Below, in pieces: positions 1 to 6,263 of a stretch of DNA of 6,858 nt. Location: the NCBI GenBank assembly GCA_045605145.1, contig JAZUPH010000086.1:1-6858 (forward strand). The letters run 5' to 3'. The notes under the pieces were generated by a model that was not told the DNA's origin, did not search any database, and worked only from the letters and a program-made list of their open reading frames with translations. Source of the DNA: CAMNAO01 sp045605145 (GTDB lineage: Bacteria; Bacillota; Clostridia; Oscillospirales; Oscillospiraceae). The translations under genes were made by a program, and so were the position numbers. The stretch's first letter is position 1. The number at the start of each line of letters is the position of its first letter.

Positions 1-21
1 TTTTGCGTTATTTATCTGATT

Positions 22-37
22 GCACTGTTTATGTCCG
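22..37. repeat. Left copy of 16-bp direct repeat
   Basis: The word GCACTGTTTATGTCCG occurs here and again, identically, at 263-278. The flanking bases of the two copies do not match each other. The copies bracket a 225-bp block that contains an intergenic repeat and a hairpin terminator. An exact 16-mer twice in a window this size is unlikely by chance, though not impossible. Its origin is unknown: it could be a target-site duplication, a short recombination scar or coincidence. Confidence 0.6.
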
Positions 38-39
38 AT

Positions 40-74
40 GTCATTGCGAGGGAGCGCAGCGACCGTGGCAATCC
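40..74. repeat. Short intergenic repeat with ATTGC / GCAAT ends
   Basis: The element begins GTCATTGCGAGG and ends GTGGCAATCC. Its ends, ATTGC (43-47) and GCAAT (68-72), are inverted repeats around a GC-rich core. I recall closely similar sequences dispersed between genes in Clostridia and some other bacteria, often as a longer inverted pair that ends in CAATGAC. No such opposite half is seen between here and the malic enzyme, so this looks like a solo or half copy. Whether it is multicopy in this genome cannot be seen from one window. Confidence 0.55.
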
Positions 75-107
75 GCGTCCCATAAGCAAAGCACCGCGCC
101 CTCAAGC

Positions 108-127
108 GGCGGGAGCAAGCCCCCGCC
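108..127. repeat. GC-rich hairpin in the intergenic region
   Basis: GGCGGG (108-113) can pair with CCCGCC (122-127) around an 8-base loop. No T-run adjoins it on either strand, so it is not a convincing terminator. It probably belongs to the same block of repeat-type intergenic sequence as the element just to its left. No gene is supported in 1-269. Confidence 0.4.
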
Positions 128-202
128 CTACGCAGGGGAGATGGCTACGCACCTACGAATAATTTGAGTGTTTTCGTTTGTAATTGGTTTCCTCTCCCGC
201 AC

Positions 203-234
203 AAACAGCCCGCGCGATGCCGCGCAGGCTGTTT
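203..234 (-). terminator. Probable terminator of the malic enzyme gene
   Basis: AAACAGCC (203-210) pairs with GGCTGTTT (227-234), and the GC-rich interior can extend the stem with a small bulge. It starts about 35 bases past the malic enzyme stop codon in the direction of transcription. The tail on the minus strand is only TTTGTG, so termination may be inefficient, or the T-rich arm may be part of the stem. Confidence 0.6.
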
Positions 235-262
235 ATTCATTTCCATAATCGGGTGCAATACA

Positions 263-278
263 GCACTGTTTATGTCCG
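263..278. repeat. Right copy of 16-bp direct repeat, over the malic enzyme stop
   Basis: This copy is identical to the one at 22-37. It contains the last two sense codons and the stop codon of the malic enzyme (TAA at 272-270 on the minus strand). The C-terminal end of the enzyme looks normal for its family, so the repeat has not visibly truncated the protein. Confidence 0.6.
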
Positions 279-1442
279 GGCTGCGCCGCTTTTGACGGCG
301 GCCTCGGCAACGGCTTTTGCCACAGCGGGGGCTACTCTGGGATCAAGGGCGGCGGGCATGATATACTCGTCGCCCAGCTCATCCTCAGACACCAAATCGG
401 CCAGCGCCATTGCGGCGGCCAGCTTCATTTCCTCATTTATGTCCGATGCGCGCACATCCAATGCACCGCGGAAGATACCGGGGAAAGCAAGGACGTTATT
501 GATCTGGTTGGCAAAATCGCTGCGCCCGGTGGAAACGATCCGCGCGCCGCCGGCCTTTGCCTCATCAGGGAAGATCTCAGGCGTGGGGTTGGCACAGGCG
601 AAGATGATGGCATCCTTATTCATTTTGGAAACCATTTCGCGAGTCACAATGCCGGGTGCGGAGGTGCCGATAAACACATCGGCGCCCACCAGCTTTTCTG
701 CCAGTGTGCCGGGAGTCTGCTCGGGGTTGGTGAGAGCCGCCATCTCGGCCTGCGCCCAGTTCATACCCTCGGTGCCCACATACAGCGCGCCCTGCTTATC
801 GCACATGGTGATATCCTTAAAACCGGCGGCAAGCAGCATTTTTACAATGGCGATGCCCGCAGCACCCGCGCCGACGGTGGTTATTTTAACATTCTCTTTC
901 CTCTTCCCCACGACCTTGAGGGCGTTGAGCAGACCTGCCAGCACCACCACGGCGGTACCGTGCTGGTCGTCGTGGAAGATGGGTATATCACAGCGCTGTT
1001 TCAGCTTGCGCTCAATTTCAAAACAGCGGGGCGCGGAGATATCCTCAAGATTGATGCCGCCGAAGGATTGGGAAATAAGCGCCACCGCGTTTACAAACTC
1101 GTCAACATCCTGGGTGCTGACGCACAGTGGGAAGGCGTCCACATCGCCGAAGGCCTTGAACAGGGCGCACTTACCCTCCATAACGGGCATGCCGGCCTCG
1201 GGACCTATGTTGCCAAGGCCGAGGACGGCGCTGCCGTCGGTGATAACGGCGCACAGGTTGTGCCGACGGGTCAGGTCGTAGCTGAGGGTGGGGTCTTTCT
1301 GTATGGCAACGCAGGGTGCGGCGACACCGGGTGTATATGCCAGGGACAGGTCGTCCCTGGTCTTAAGCTCCACGCGGGACACGACCTCTATTTTGCCGCC
1401 CCACTGAGCGTGCATTTTCAGTGATTCTTTGTTATAGTCCAT
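270..1442 (-). CDS. Malic enzyme, short bacterial form (NAD(P)-dependent)
   Basis: This cytoplasmic enzyme oxidatively decarboxylates L-malate to pyruvate and CO2, reducing NAD or NADP and using a divalent metal ion. The 390 residues match the usual length of the short bacterial form. Visible motifs, in order, are YTPGVA with the catalytic Tyr36, EGKCALFKAFGDVDAFP with the probable general base Lys91, GGINLEDISAPRCFEIE with metal ligands Glu133 and Asp134, IPIFHDDQHGTA with the third metal-ligand region near Asp158/159, a Rossmann GAGAAG at 191-196, and FACANPTPEIFPDEA followed by STGRSDFANQINNVLAFPG. The start was placed at the ATG preceded by GGAGG at 5 bases; an in-frame start seven codons upstream lies over this ribosome site and is less likely. 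The gene has its own promoter and terminator. An acidic residue in MCDKQG, where the second Rossmann strand should end, hints at NAD preference, but this is inference. Substrate assignment to malate is firm at family level. Confidence 0.96.
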   Translation of the reverse strand: MDYNKESLKMHAQWGGKIEVVSRVELKTRDDLSLAYTPGVAAPCVAIQKDPTLSYDLTRRHNLCAVITDGSAVLGLGNIGPEAGMPVMEGKCALFKAFGDVDAFPLCVSTQDVDEFVNAVALISQSFGGINLEDISAPRCFEIERKLKQRCDIPIFHDDQHGTAVVVLAGLLNALKVVGKRKENVKITTVGAGAAGIAIVKMLLAAGFKDITMCDKQGALYVGTEGMNWAQAEMAALTNPEQTPGTLAEKLVGADVFIGTSAPGIVTREMVSKMNKDAIIFACANPTPEIFPDEAKAGGARIVSTGRSDFANQINNVLAFPGIFRGALDVRASDINEEMKLAAAMALADLVSEDELGDEYIMPAALDPRVAPAVAKAVAEAAVKSGAART

Positions 1443-1447
1443 GATTT

Positions 1448-1452
1448 CCTCC
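1448..1452 (-). promoter_or_regulatory. Ribosome binding site of the malic enzyme
   Basis: GGAGG on the minus strand lies 5 bases before the ATG at 1442. It decides the start, because the alternative in-frame start at 1463 lies upstream of this site and lacks a comparable one. Confidence 0.85.
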
Positions 1453-1484
1453 ACATTGGGCAAAGCTGCACCGTTGCTGCTGTC

Positions 1485-1513
1485 ATTCTATATCATCGCG
1501 GTTTGATTTTCAA
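1485..1513 (-). promoter_or_regulatory. Vegetative (sigma-A type) promoter of the malic enzyme
   Basis: On the minus strand the -35 box TTGAAA (1513-1508) and the -10 box TAGAAT (1490-1485) are 17 bases apart, each one mismatch from consensus. Transcription should begin near 1478, giving a leader of about 35 bases. The promoter lies just past the terminator of the protease gene, so the malic enzyme appears to be an independent transcription unit. Confidence 0.75.
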
Positions 1514-1528
1514 GCCGCCAGTCAAAAT

Positions 1529-1558
1529 CAAAAGGCGGGCTTTTATGCCCGCCTTTTG
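1529..1558 (-). terminator. Strong hairpin terminator of the protease gene
   Basis: A perfect 12-bp stem, CAAAAGGCGGGC (1529-1540) with its complement (1547-1558), closes a 6-base loop. It begins about 30 bases after the protease stop codon. In the minus-strand transcript the hairpin ends in CCTTTTG and is followed by ATTTTGA, giving a T-rich tail. The A-rich and T-rich arms make it potentially bidirectional, although no plus-strand gene approaches it. Confidence 0.9.
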
Positions 1559-1587
1559 CCGCATTATCGATAGTACCCGCAGAAGAT

Positions 1588-4554
1588 TTACTGACGGGTT
1601 ATGCGAATGCGCGCAGTATACTGTCCGTTTGCATCCGCTTCTATACTCACAATCTCGATCGTATAGCCGAACTGGCGGCCGTCGTCCATGCGTCCGTCGA
1701 CGAAGAACTCGCCGTAGCGCTCAACAGTGAACACGTCGCCCGCCTTAAACAGGTCGCGGGGTCTGAGCTCGGTACGCAGATTATTCACATCGGTAAAGGT
1801 GTTGTCGCCTCCTGCCTGAATGAGCTCAACATTATATAAGCCGCTGCCGTCCTGCTTATAATCATTGGCATAGTGGATGGTACCGATGGGATGCATTCCT
1901 GGTGTAAAGGGATCCTTGGACTCAAGCTCGCGGTACTCCATGGTGGCGTTGATGTGGTAGATGCGCACACCCAGGGCACCGTCAAGACTGGTATCTTCTG
2001 CGCCGTAGCCGTTAATCCCCTCACCCACAAACAGGTCAAGCATGATGTACTCACCGAAGGGGCCGTCATGGCTGTCGTCCGCAACGGGAATGACTATCGC
2101 GTCGCCGGTGTCGGCAAAGGAGCCGATGGTTATCTCCACAGACTGACCGCTTTCAAGGCCGGTGATCACCTGCGGCTCTATCCAGCCCACGGCATACTTG
2201 GAATAGGGGTTCCAGTCGCCGCAGTTGCCCGACTGCATATCGTGCTTGCCCACGGCGTCAATTCCGCTGTAGGTGACGTCATAGTAGTCGATGAGACCGA
2301 GAACATGGCCAAACTCATGGATGATAACATCATCCCAGAACAGACCGGAATGGCAGACGACATAGCCGTTAAGGCCGGGCTTGTCGGCTGTGCCCACATA
2401 GTCATTCACATAGCTCCGTCTCACGGTCACGCCGCCGGAAAAGCTGTTTATGATATATCCGTCATATGACTTGGTGCCGTCGTTAAGCAGAATGACAGAG
2501 TCGAAATAGCCGTTGCCGTCCCGGTCGAACTGAGACCAATCCATGTCGGGGTAGGTCTCAAATAGCCAGGTCATCATATCCTGAAGGAACAAATCTTCCG
2601 GCATCTGACCCTCCATGACAGCAAAGTCATAGGGTGCGTCATACCAGTCGGTGACAAAGGAGTTGACGGTCAGCATGCCGTAGGAGGTAGCGTCAAAATA
2701 CTCACTGATGGACATGCGGCCATCAGCAAGGCCCGCGGAATAGTCGGTGATGTTGCCGTTTTCGTCCATGACACGGCCCATCTCGCTTTGGAAGGTGGCA
2801 TAAGCCTCATCATTTCTGCTTTCGGGCTGGTCACGCCAGGCGATGGGGATGACAAGAGTGTTCAGGGTACCGGTCGCCTCGGGAACTGCCCAGGGGGTCA
2901 GCTCATGGAGGTTCTGCGCGCCCTCATGGCGGGGGATAACGGGCAGGGGCATATCAAAGCTGTACTGACCGATGGTCACCTCAAGGGTGGTGCCGGCGTA
3001 AACGCGGGCATTGTTCTTATCCAGCACGTTGCCGTCAGCGTCTTTAAGGTCACCGATGATGAAGTGGCCGCCAACAGAGCCCTCAACAGAATAGCTGTTG
3101 TTCTTAGCCAATTCTTCGGTGGACAAGGGGTAAAGCTCATGCTGAAGGTCGGGTATCAGCGCAAGGGCAAAGGGGATATTCTCGCCCTCAAGATCGAAAA
3201 CCTCTTTCTCGGGATTATATCTCTCGCCCTCCATATAGGTGCCGTAATTCTCGAAGTAAAGGGTCATGTCCCGTATGCCTGTGTGTAAAGAGCTGTCGTC
3301 ATAGCCCACGATGCAGGAGGTGACAGTGAAGCTGTCCTCATTATAGGACACGGTTTGCGCAAAGGTTTGGGTGCCGAAAGCCACATAGTTGGGCTGGAAA
3401 TGGGACAGCTCATCCATCGGGCCTGAGTCAAACTGATCGGCATTCTTTCCCCAACCGGTGCAGAACATAAGCTGGTCTATGCTGTCCACAGAGGTCAGTC
3501 CGTCAAAGCTATAGCCGCCAAACACTGTGCACCAATTGCTATCCGAGCCCGGGTCGCTTATACCAAGCTCCATGGTGTAGATGCGGCCGATGGCGTCAAG
3601 GGACACGACGCGGCCAAGGGGATGCACCTGAATGTTGCCAGGGGTCACGGTGATATTCTCTCCGTAGAAGCGCACCTCATTGCCGTTGGGTGCCACAGAG
3701 GTGAAGCTAACCGTGCCGTCCGGGTTGGTCTTGATGCTGTCGGGCAGGATGGAGGCAACGAAGTCCCATTTAACGAGTGTATCAAAATCAATGTCATATA
3801 TAACTCTGGGTCTTCTGCTGAGCACCTCCTGATAGACCGGCTCGCCGTAGCCCTCTGTGCTCATATGCACAGTTTCGCCGCCGGGGACAATGGCATCCAC
3901 ATAAAGCTTGCAGCCCACGGGGATCCAGATGCCGGTTTCGGTTATGGTCCTCTCGCCAAGGTAGCCGCCATCCGAAGTGGTCAGCGTGACCTTGTAGCCC
4001 TCGGCGCCCTCAACAGGCTCCCACGAGGCATTGCCCTCCGCGTCGAGGGTTATAGGCCTCTCATTCAGCTCCGGCATAGACTCATCCGTGGTCGTGCCGG
4101 GCTGCTCCTCCACCGGGGGCTTGAGATTGTCATAGGCGCTCAGATCCGGCGCACCTATGCCGTAATAGTCACTGACGCAGAAGACGCCCATCTCGCCATT
4201 TTCCCTGATGGGGCAGACATGGACGGAGTAGCCCTCATAAAGCTGGAACTGTGTCTCGGTGATCTCCACCTGCACATCACTGCAAGGATCTCCGTTTACG
4301 GAATAGCAGATCACGACCAAATATCTGTCGGCGCCGGGGACCGGATCCCATGTGGCAAGGCCGTTTTCGTCGATGCGGATCTCATGAGCCATGAACAGAT
4401 TGGGGTCAAAAATCTCCTCTTGTATCAGTGCGCCGTCAGAGACTATTACCTCATTGTCTGTGTCGGCAGTTTTCTCGCCGCAGGCAGGCAGCAGCAGCGA
4501 AAACGCCAGAAGCAGCGATAAAATGAGTGCTGTACCTTTTCTCAAATGTTTCAT
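1588..4554 (-). CDS. Large M6-family metalloprotease lipoprotein
   Basis: This is a predicted surface-anchored zinc endopeptidase of 988 residues. A lipoprotein signal peptide with lipobox LLPAC puts the lipid anchor on Cys25. Two short fibronectin-III-like units follow, recognisable by ATWDPVPGADRY (from about residue 59) and ASWEPVEGAEGY (from about 168). A beta-rich part of about 300 residues (about 252-555) is one I do not recognise. The protease domain (about 560-800) shows SYGMLTVNSFVTDWY, an Asp-rich loop DRDGNGYFD (677-685), the zinc site HEFGHVLGLID (His746, Glu747, His750, Asp756) and KHDMQSGNCGDWNPYSKYAVGW with the probable Met-turn Met773. A C-terminal region of about 190 residues follows. 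M6 members such as immune inhibitor A cleave extracellular proteins, but the target here is unknown. The start was set at the ATG preceded by AGGAG at 8 bases; a GTG three codons earlier lies inside that site. No strong terminator separates the gene from the fumarase genes upstream. Confidence 0.93.
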   Translation of the reverse strand: MKHLRKGTALILSLLLAFSLLLPACGEKTADTDNEVIVSDGALIQEEIFDPNLFMAHEIRIDENGLATWDPVPGADRYLVVICYSVNGDPCSDVQVEITETQFQLYEGYSVHVCPIRENGEMGVFCVSDYYGIGAPDLSAYDNLKPPVEEQPGTTTDESMPELNERPITLDAEGNASWEPVEGAEGYKVTLTTSDGGYLGERTITETGIWIPVGCKLYVDAIVPGGETVHMSTEGYGEPVYQEVLSRRPRVIYDIDFDTLVKWDFVASILPDSIKTNPDGTVSFTSVAPNGNEVRFYGENITVTPGNIQVHPLGRVVSLDAIGRIYTMELGISDPGSDSNWCTVFGGYSFDGLTSVDSIDQLMFCTGWGKNADQFDSGPMDELSHFQPNYVAFGTQTFAQTVSYNEDSFTVTSCIVGYDDSSLHTGIRDMTLYFENYGTYMEGERYNPEKEVFDLEGENIPFALALIPDLQHELYPLSTEELAKNNSYSVEGSVGGHFIIGDLKDADGNVLDKNNARVYAGTTLEVTIGQYSFDMPLPVIPRHEGAQNLHELTPWAVPEATGTLNTLVIPIAWRDQPESRNDEAYATFQSEMGRVMDENGNITDYSAGLADGRMSISEYFDATSYGMLTVNSFVTDWYDAPYDFAVMEGQMPEDLFLQDMMTWLFETYPDMDWSQFDRDGNGYFDSVILLNDGTKSYDGYIINSFSGGVTVRRSYVNDYVGTADKPGLNGYVVCHSGLFWDDVIIHEFGHVLGLIDYYDVTYSGIDAVGKHDMQSGNCGDWNPYSKYAVGWIEPQVITGLESGQSVEITIGSFADTGDAIVIPVADDSHDGPFGEYIMLDLFVGEGINGYGAEDTSLDGALGVRIYHINATMEYRELESKDPFTPGMHPIGTIHYANDYKQDGSGLYNVELIQAGGDNTFTDVNNLRTELRPRDLFKAGDVFTVERYGEFFVDGRMDDGRQFGYTIEIVSIEADANGQYTARIRITRQ

Positions 4555-4560
4555 GTTTTT

Positions 4561-4567
4561 CACTCCT
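4561..4567 (-). promoter_or_regulatory. Ribosome binding site of the protease gene
   Basis: AGGAGTG on the minus strand precedes the ATG at 4554, with AGGAG 8 bases from it. An in-frame GTG (4563-4561) forms part of the site itself and so cannot sensibly be the start. Confidence 0.75.
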
Positions 4568-4592
4568 GCTCATCAGTGTTTACGGGTTAACG

Positions 4593-4620
4593 ATTAAATG
4601 CTGTTTTAATGCTTTTTTAA
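4593..4620 (-). promoter_or_regulatory. Weak candidate promoter for the protease gene
   Basis: TTAAAA (4620-4615) and TTTAAT (4598-4593) on the minus strand are 16 bases apart, in an AT-rich gap between the fumarase beta stop and the protease start. The -35 box has two mismatches and the spacing is short. AT richness alone can create such matches, so this is a candidate only. Confidence 0.25.
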
Positions 4621-5186
4621 TCGGTTTCATCCCTGAACCGCAGGTACTCTTCCCTGCCGGATTTATAAAGGTCGTTGCCCAGGCTGTCGATGACCACCAC
4701 GGCGGGAAAATCCTCCACCTCAAGACGGTGTATGGCCTCGGCCCCCAGATCCGGGTAGGCCACCACCTCACACTTTTTCACGCAGCGCGCTAAAAGCGCA
4801 CCCGCGCCGCCGATGGCGCCGAAATACACCGCGCCGTGGGCTTTCATAGCGGCCACCACCTCGTCGCTGCGGCGGCCTTTGCCGATCATGCCGCTGTGTC
4901 CCCGGGCAATCAGCGCAGGGCTGTAAGCGTCCATGCGGTAGCTGGTGGTTGGACCGGCAGAGCCGATGGCACGACCCGGTTTGGCGGGCGTCGGGCCCAC
5001 ATAGTAGATGACGCTGTCCTGCAGGTCTATGGGCAGCTCTTTTCCCGCATTCAACAGCTCAAAAAGCCGCTTATGAGCCGCATCGCGGGCGGTGTATATA
5101 ACGCCGCTTAAGAGGCATCTGTCACCGGCGCGAAGCATACGCGCCGCCTCGCCGGTGAGTGGTGCGGTAACTTTTATAACAGCCAT
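4617..5186 (-). CDS. Fumarate hydratase class I, beta subunit (C-terminal domain)
   Basis: This is the smaller chain (189 residues) of a two-subunit iron-sulfur fumarase that interconverts fumarate and L-malate in the cytoplasm. It corresponds to the C-terminal domain of single-chain class I enzymes, and its length is typical of split forms. Characteristic segments are TGEAARMLRAGD, SGVIYTARDAAHKR, YYVGPTPAKPGRAIGSAGPT, GMIGKG, YFGAIGGAGAL and LEVEDFPAVVVIDSLGNDLY. The start ATG overlaps the alpha-subunit stop by one base (TAATG), which suggests coupled translation; an AAAGGA lies 10 bases before it. The L(+)-tartrate dehydratase beta subunit is a close relative that sequence reading alone does not fully exclude. 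The malic enzyme nearby favours fumarase. Confidence 0.92.
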   Translation of the reverse strand: MAVIKVTAPLTGEAARMLRAGDRCLLSGVIYTARDAAHKRLFELLNAGKELPIDLQDSVIYYVGPTPAKPGRAIGSAGPTTSYRMDAYSPALIARGHSGMIGKGRRSDEVVAAMKAHGAVYFGAIGGAGALLARCVKKCEVVAYPDLGAEAIHRLEVEDFPAVVVIDSLGNDLYKSGREEYLRFRDETD

Positions 5187-6025
5187 TACAGCACCATCCT
5201 TTCATGGCGGGTGACATGGCAGTTGATATTAACCGCCACGGGCAGCCCGGCAATGTGGGTGGGCAAAGTCTCAATATTCACTGCCAGGGCGGTGGTTCTG
5301 CCGCCAAGACCCTGTGGGCCGATGCCCAGGCGGTTGATCCGCTCAAGCAGTTCCCGCTCAAGTTCGGCGTAGAACGGGTCGTCACTGCGTTCATCCACCG
5401 GGCGCAGAAGCGCCTTTTTGGCGATATATGCCGCCTTGTCGAAGGTGCCGCCGATGCCCACGCCGACAACAATAGGCGGGCAGGGGTTGGGGCCGGCAAG
5501 CTCCACCGTTTCGATGACGAAATCCTTCACACCCTCAACCCCGGCAGATGGCGCCAGCATTTTGATGCGGCTCATATTCTCGCTGCCGAAGCCCTTTGGC
5601 GCCACGGTTATCTCCACCCTGTCGCCGGGGACAAGCTCATAATATATCATGGCAGGGGTGTTGTCTCCGGTGTTCACTCGCCTAAGCGGATCAACTACCA
5701 CACTTTTGCGCAGGTAACCGTCGGCATAGCCCTGACGCACACCCTCATTTACGGCGTCAGTGACATCGCCAACAATATGCACCTGCTGCCCGATTTTCAA
5801 AAACACGCAGGCAACGCCGGTATCCTGACAGATGGGGAGAGCATCGCAGGAGGCAATCTCATAATTTTCGATTATCCTGTCCAGTATGTCCCGGGCGGCG
5901 GGCCAATCCTCCCGCCAGCGGTGTGCTTCAATACAGCGGCGCATATCCTGCGGCAGATTGCAGTTGGCGCTGATGCACAGGCCGCGTACGGCCTGAGTAA
6001 TTTTCTCGGCGGGAATCTGTCTCAT
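5186..6025 (-). CDS. Fumarate hydratase class I, alpha subunit (catalytic, Fe-S)
   Basis: This is the larger chain (279 residues) of the split class I fumarase, corresponding to the N-terminal domain of single-chain enzymes. It should bind an oxygen-sensitive [4Fe-4S] cluster whose open iron site activates the substrate. Three cysteines sit in the expected family contexts: Cys66 in PICQDTG, Cys182 in GPNPCPPIVVGVGIGG and Cys269 in INCHVTRH. Other family segments are RRVNTGDNTPA, VAPKGFGSENMS and GPQGLGGRTTALAVNIE. The ATG at 6025 was chosen because GGAGAGGAG lies 5 bases before it and the resulting length is typical. A longer frame beginning with TTG at 6109 would start inside the -35 box, upstream of the predicted transcript start. 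The gene is first in the operon with the beta subunit. An iron-sulfur fumarase fits an anaerobe. A tartrate dehydratase alpha subunit is the main alternative. Confidence 0.94.
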   Translation of the reverse strand: MRQIPAEKITQAVRGLCISANCNLPQDMRRCIEAHRWREDWPAARDILDRIIENYEIASCDALPICQDTGVACVFLKIGQQVHIVGDVTDAVNEGVRQGYADGYLRKSVVVDPLRRVNTGDNTPAMIYYELVPGDRVEITVAPKGFGSENMSRIKMLAPSAGVEGVKDFVIETVELAGPNPCPPIVVGVGIGGTFDKAAYIAKKALLRPVDERSDDPFYAELERELLERINRLGIGPQGLGGRTTALAVNIETLPTHIAGLPVAVNINCHVTRHERMVL

Positions 6026-6030
6026 CCATA

Positions 6031-6039
6031 CTCCTCTCC
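6031..6039 (-). promoter_or_regulatory. Ribosome binding site of the fumarase alpha gene
   Basis: GGAGAGGAG on the minus strand ends 5 bases before the ATG at 6025. It fixes that start against the longer reading from 6109. It directly abuts a small inverted repeat on its 5' side. Confidence 0.85.
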
Positions 6040-6053
6040 GCCCGTACACGGGC
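6040..6053 (-). other. Small inverted repeat abutting the fumarase ribosome site
   Basis: GCCCGT (6040-6045) and ACGGGC (6048-6053) form a near-perfect palindrome in the predicted 5' leader, ending exactly where the GGAGAGGAG ribosome site begins. In RNA it could form a 5-bp stem with a 4-base loop; in DNA it could be a binding site. No function is shown by the sequence, and in GC-rich DNA such a short palindrome can be accidental. Confidence 0.4.
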
Positions 6054-6080
6054 AGCGGTAAGTCTCTCTTTCTACCGGAT

Positions 6081-6109
6081 ATTGTACAACCATACCGCAC
6101 CTTTTTCAA
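6081..6109 (-). promoter_or_regulatory. Vegetative (sigma-A type) promoter of the fumarase operon
   Basis: On the minus strand TTGAAA (6109-6104) and TACAAT (6086-6081) are 17 bases apart, each one mismatch from consensus. Transcription should begin near 6074, leaving a leader of about 50 bases before the alpha-subunit ATG. The spacing and -35 box are the same as in the malic enzyme promoter. The DNA between this promoter and the hydrolase terminator (about 6110-6218) is AT-richer, and I see no gene in it. Confidence 0.8.
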
Positions 6110-6218
6110 TAGCGTTTAAGACATACGACGCCACTGCCATTGTCACCATTTACATTACGCATCTTTGCTTCTGCTTTGGCTGTAACTCGGAAAAAAGAAG
6201 CATTTTCTCAAAGACGCA

Positions 6219-6247
6219 AAAAGGCAAGCCAATACGGCTTGCCTTTT
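6219..6247 (-). terminator. Strong hairpin terminator of the hydrolase gene
   Basis: A perfect 12-bp stem, AAAAGGCAAGCC (6219-6230) with GGCTTGCCTTTT (6236-6247), closes a 5-base loop. It begins about 16 bases after the hydrolase stop codon, and the minus-strand transcript ends in a run of five T's. It should isolate the fumarase operon from transcription coming from the right. Confidence 0.9.
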
Positions 6248-6263
6248 GTTTTTGGCTGCTAAT

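Noticed and set aside
1..269. Possible tRNA, small RNA gene or CRISPR in the left intergenic region
   Set aside because: No cloverleaf, no CCA-type end and no regularly spaced repeats are seen; the structure present is explained by the repeat element and hairpins.
436..448. Third occurrence of the TTTATGTCCG word, inside the malic enzyme
   Set aside because: It shares 13 bases with the left repeat copy, but a match of that length is expected by chance at this window size, and it is ordinary coding sequence (ASDINEE).
184..1281. Long plus-strand open frame opposite the malic enzyme
   Set aside because: Its translation shows no recognisable motif and is low-complexity Ser/Ala/Thr-rich, as expected from the complement of a GC-rich gene. 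The minus strand there has every malic enzyme motif.
3622..4521. Plus-strand open frame of about 300 codons opposite the protease
   Set aside because: It lies wholly within a minus-strand gene with signal peptide, lipobox and ribosome site, and its own product has no coherent domain.
4593..4610. ATTAAA...TTTAAT inverted repeat between fumarase and protease as a terminator
   Set aside because: The stem is only six A/T pairs with no GC core, too weak to end transcription.
5204..6061. Plus-strand open frame opposite the fumarase alpha gene
   Set aside because: It is a shadow of a highly conserved coding sequence; no promoter or ribosome site supports it.
6026..6109. 28-residue N-terminal extension of the fumarase alpha subunit
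   Set aside because: It would start at a TTG that is itself the -35 box, upstream of the predicted transcript start. The ATG at 6025 has a strong ribosome site and gives the usual family length.
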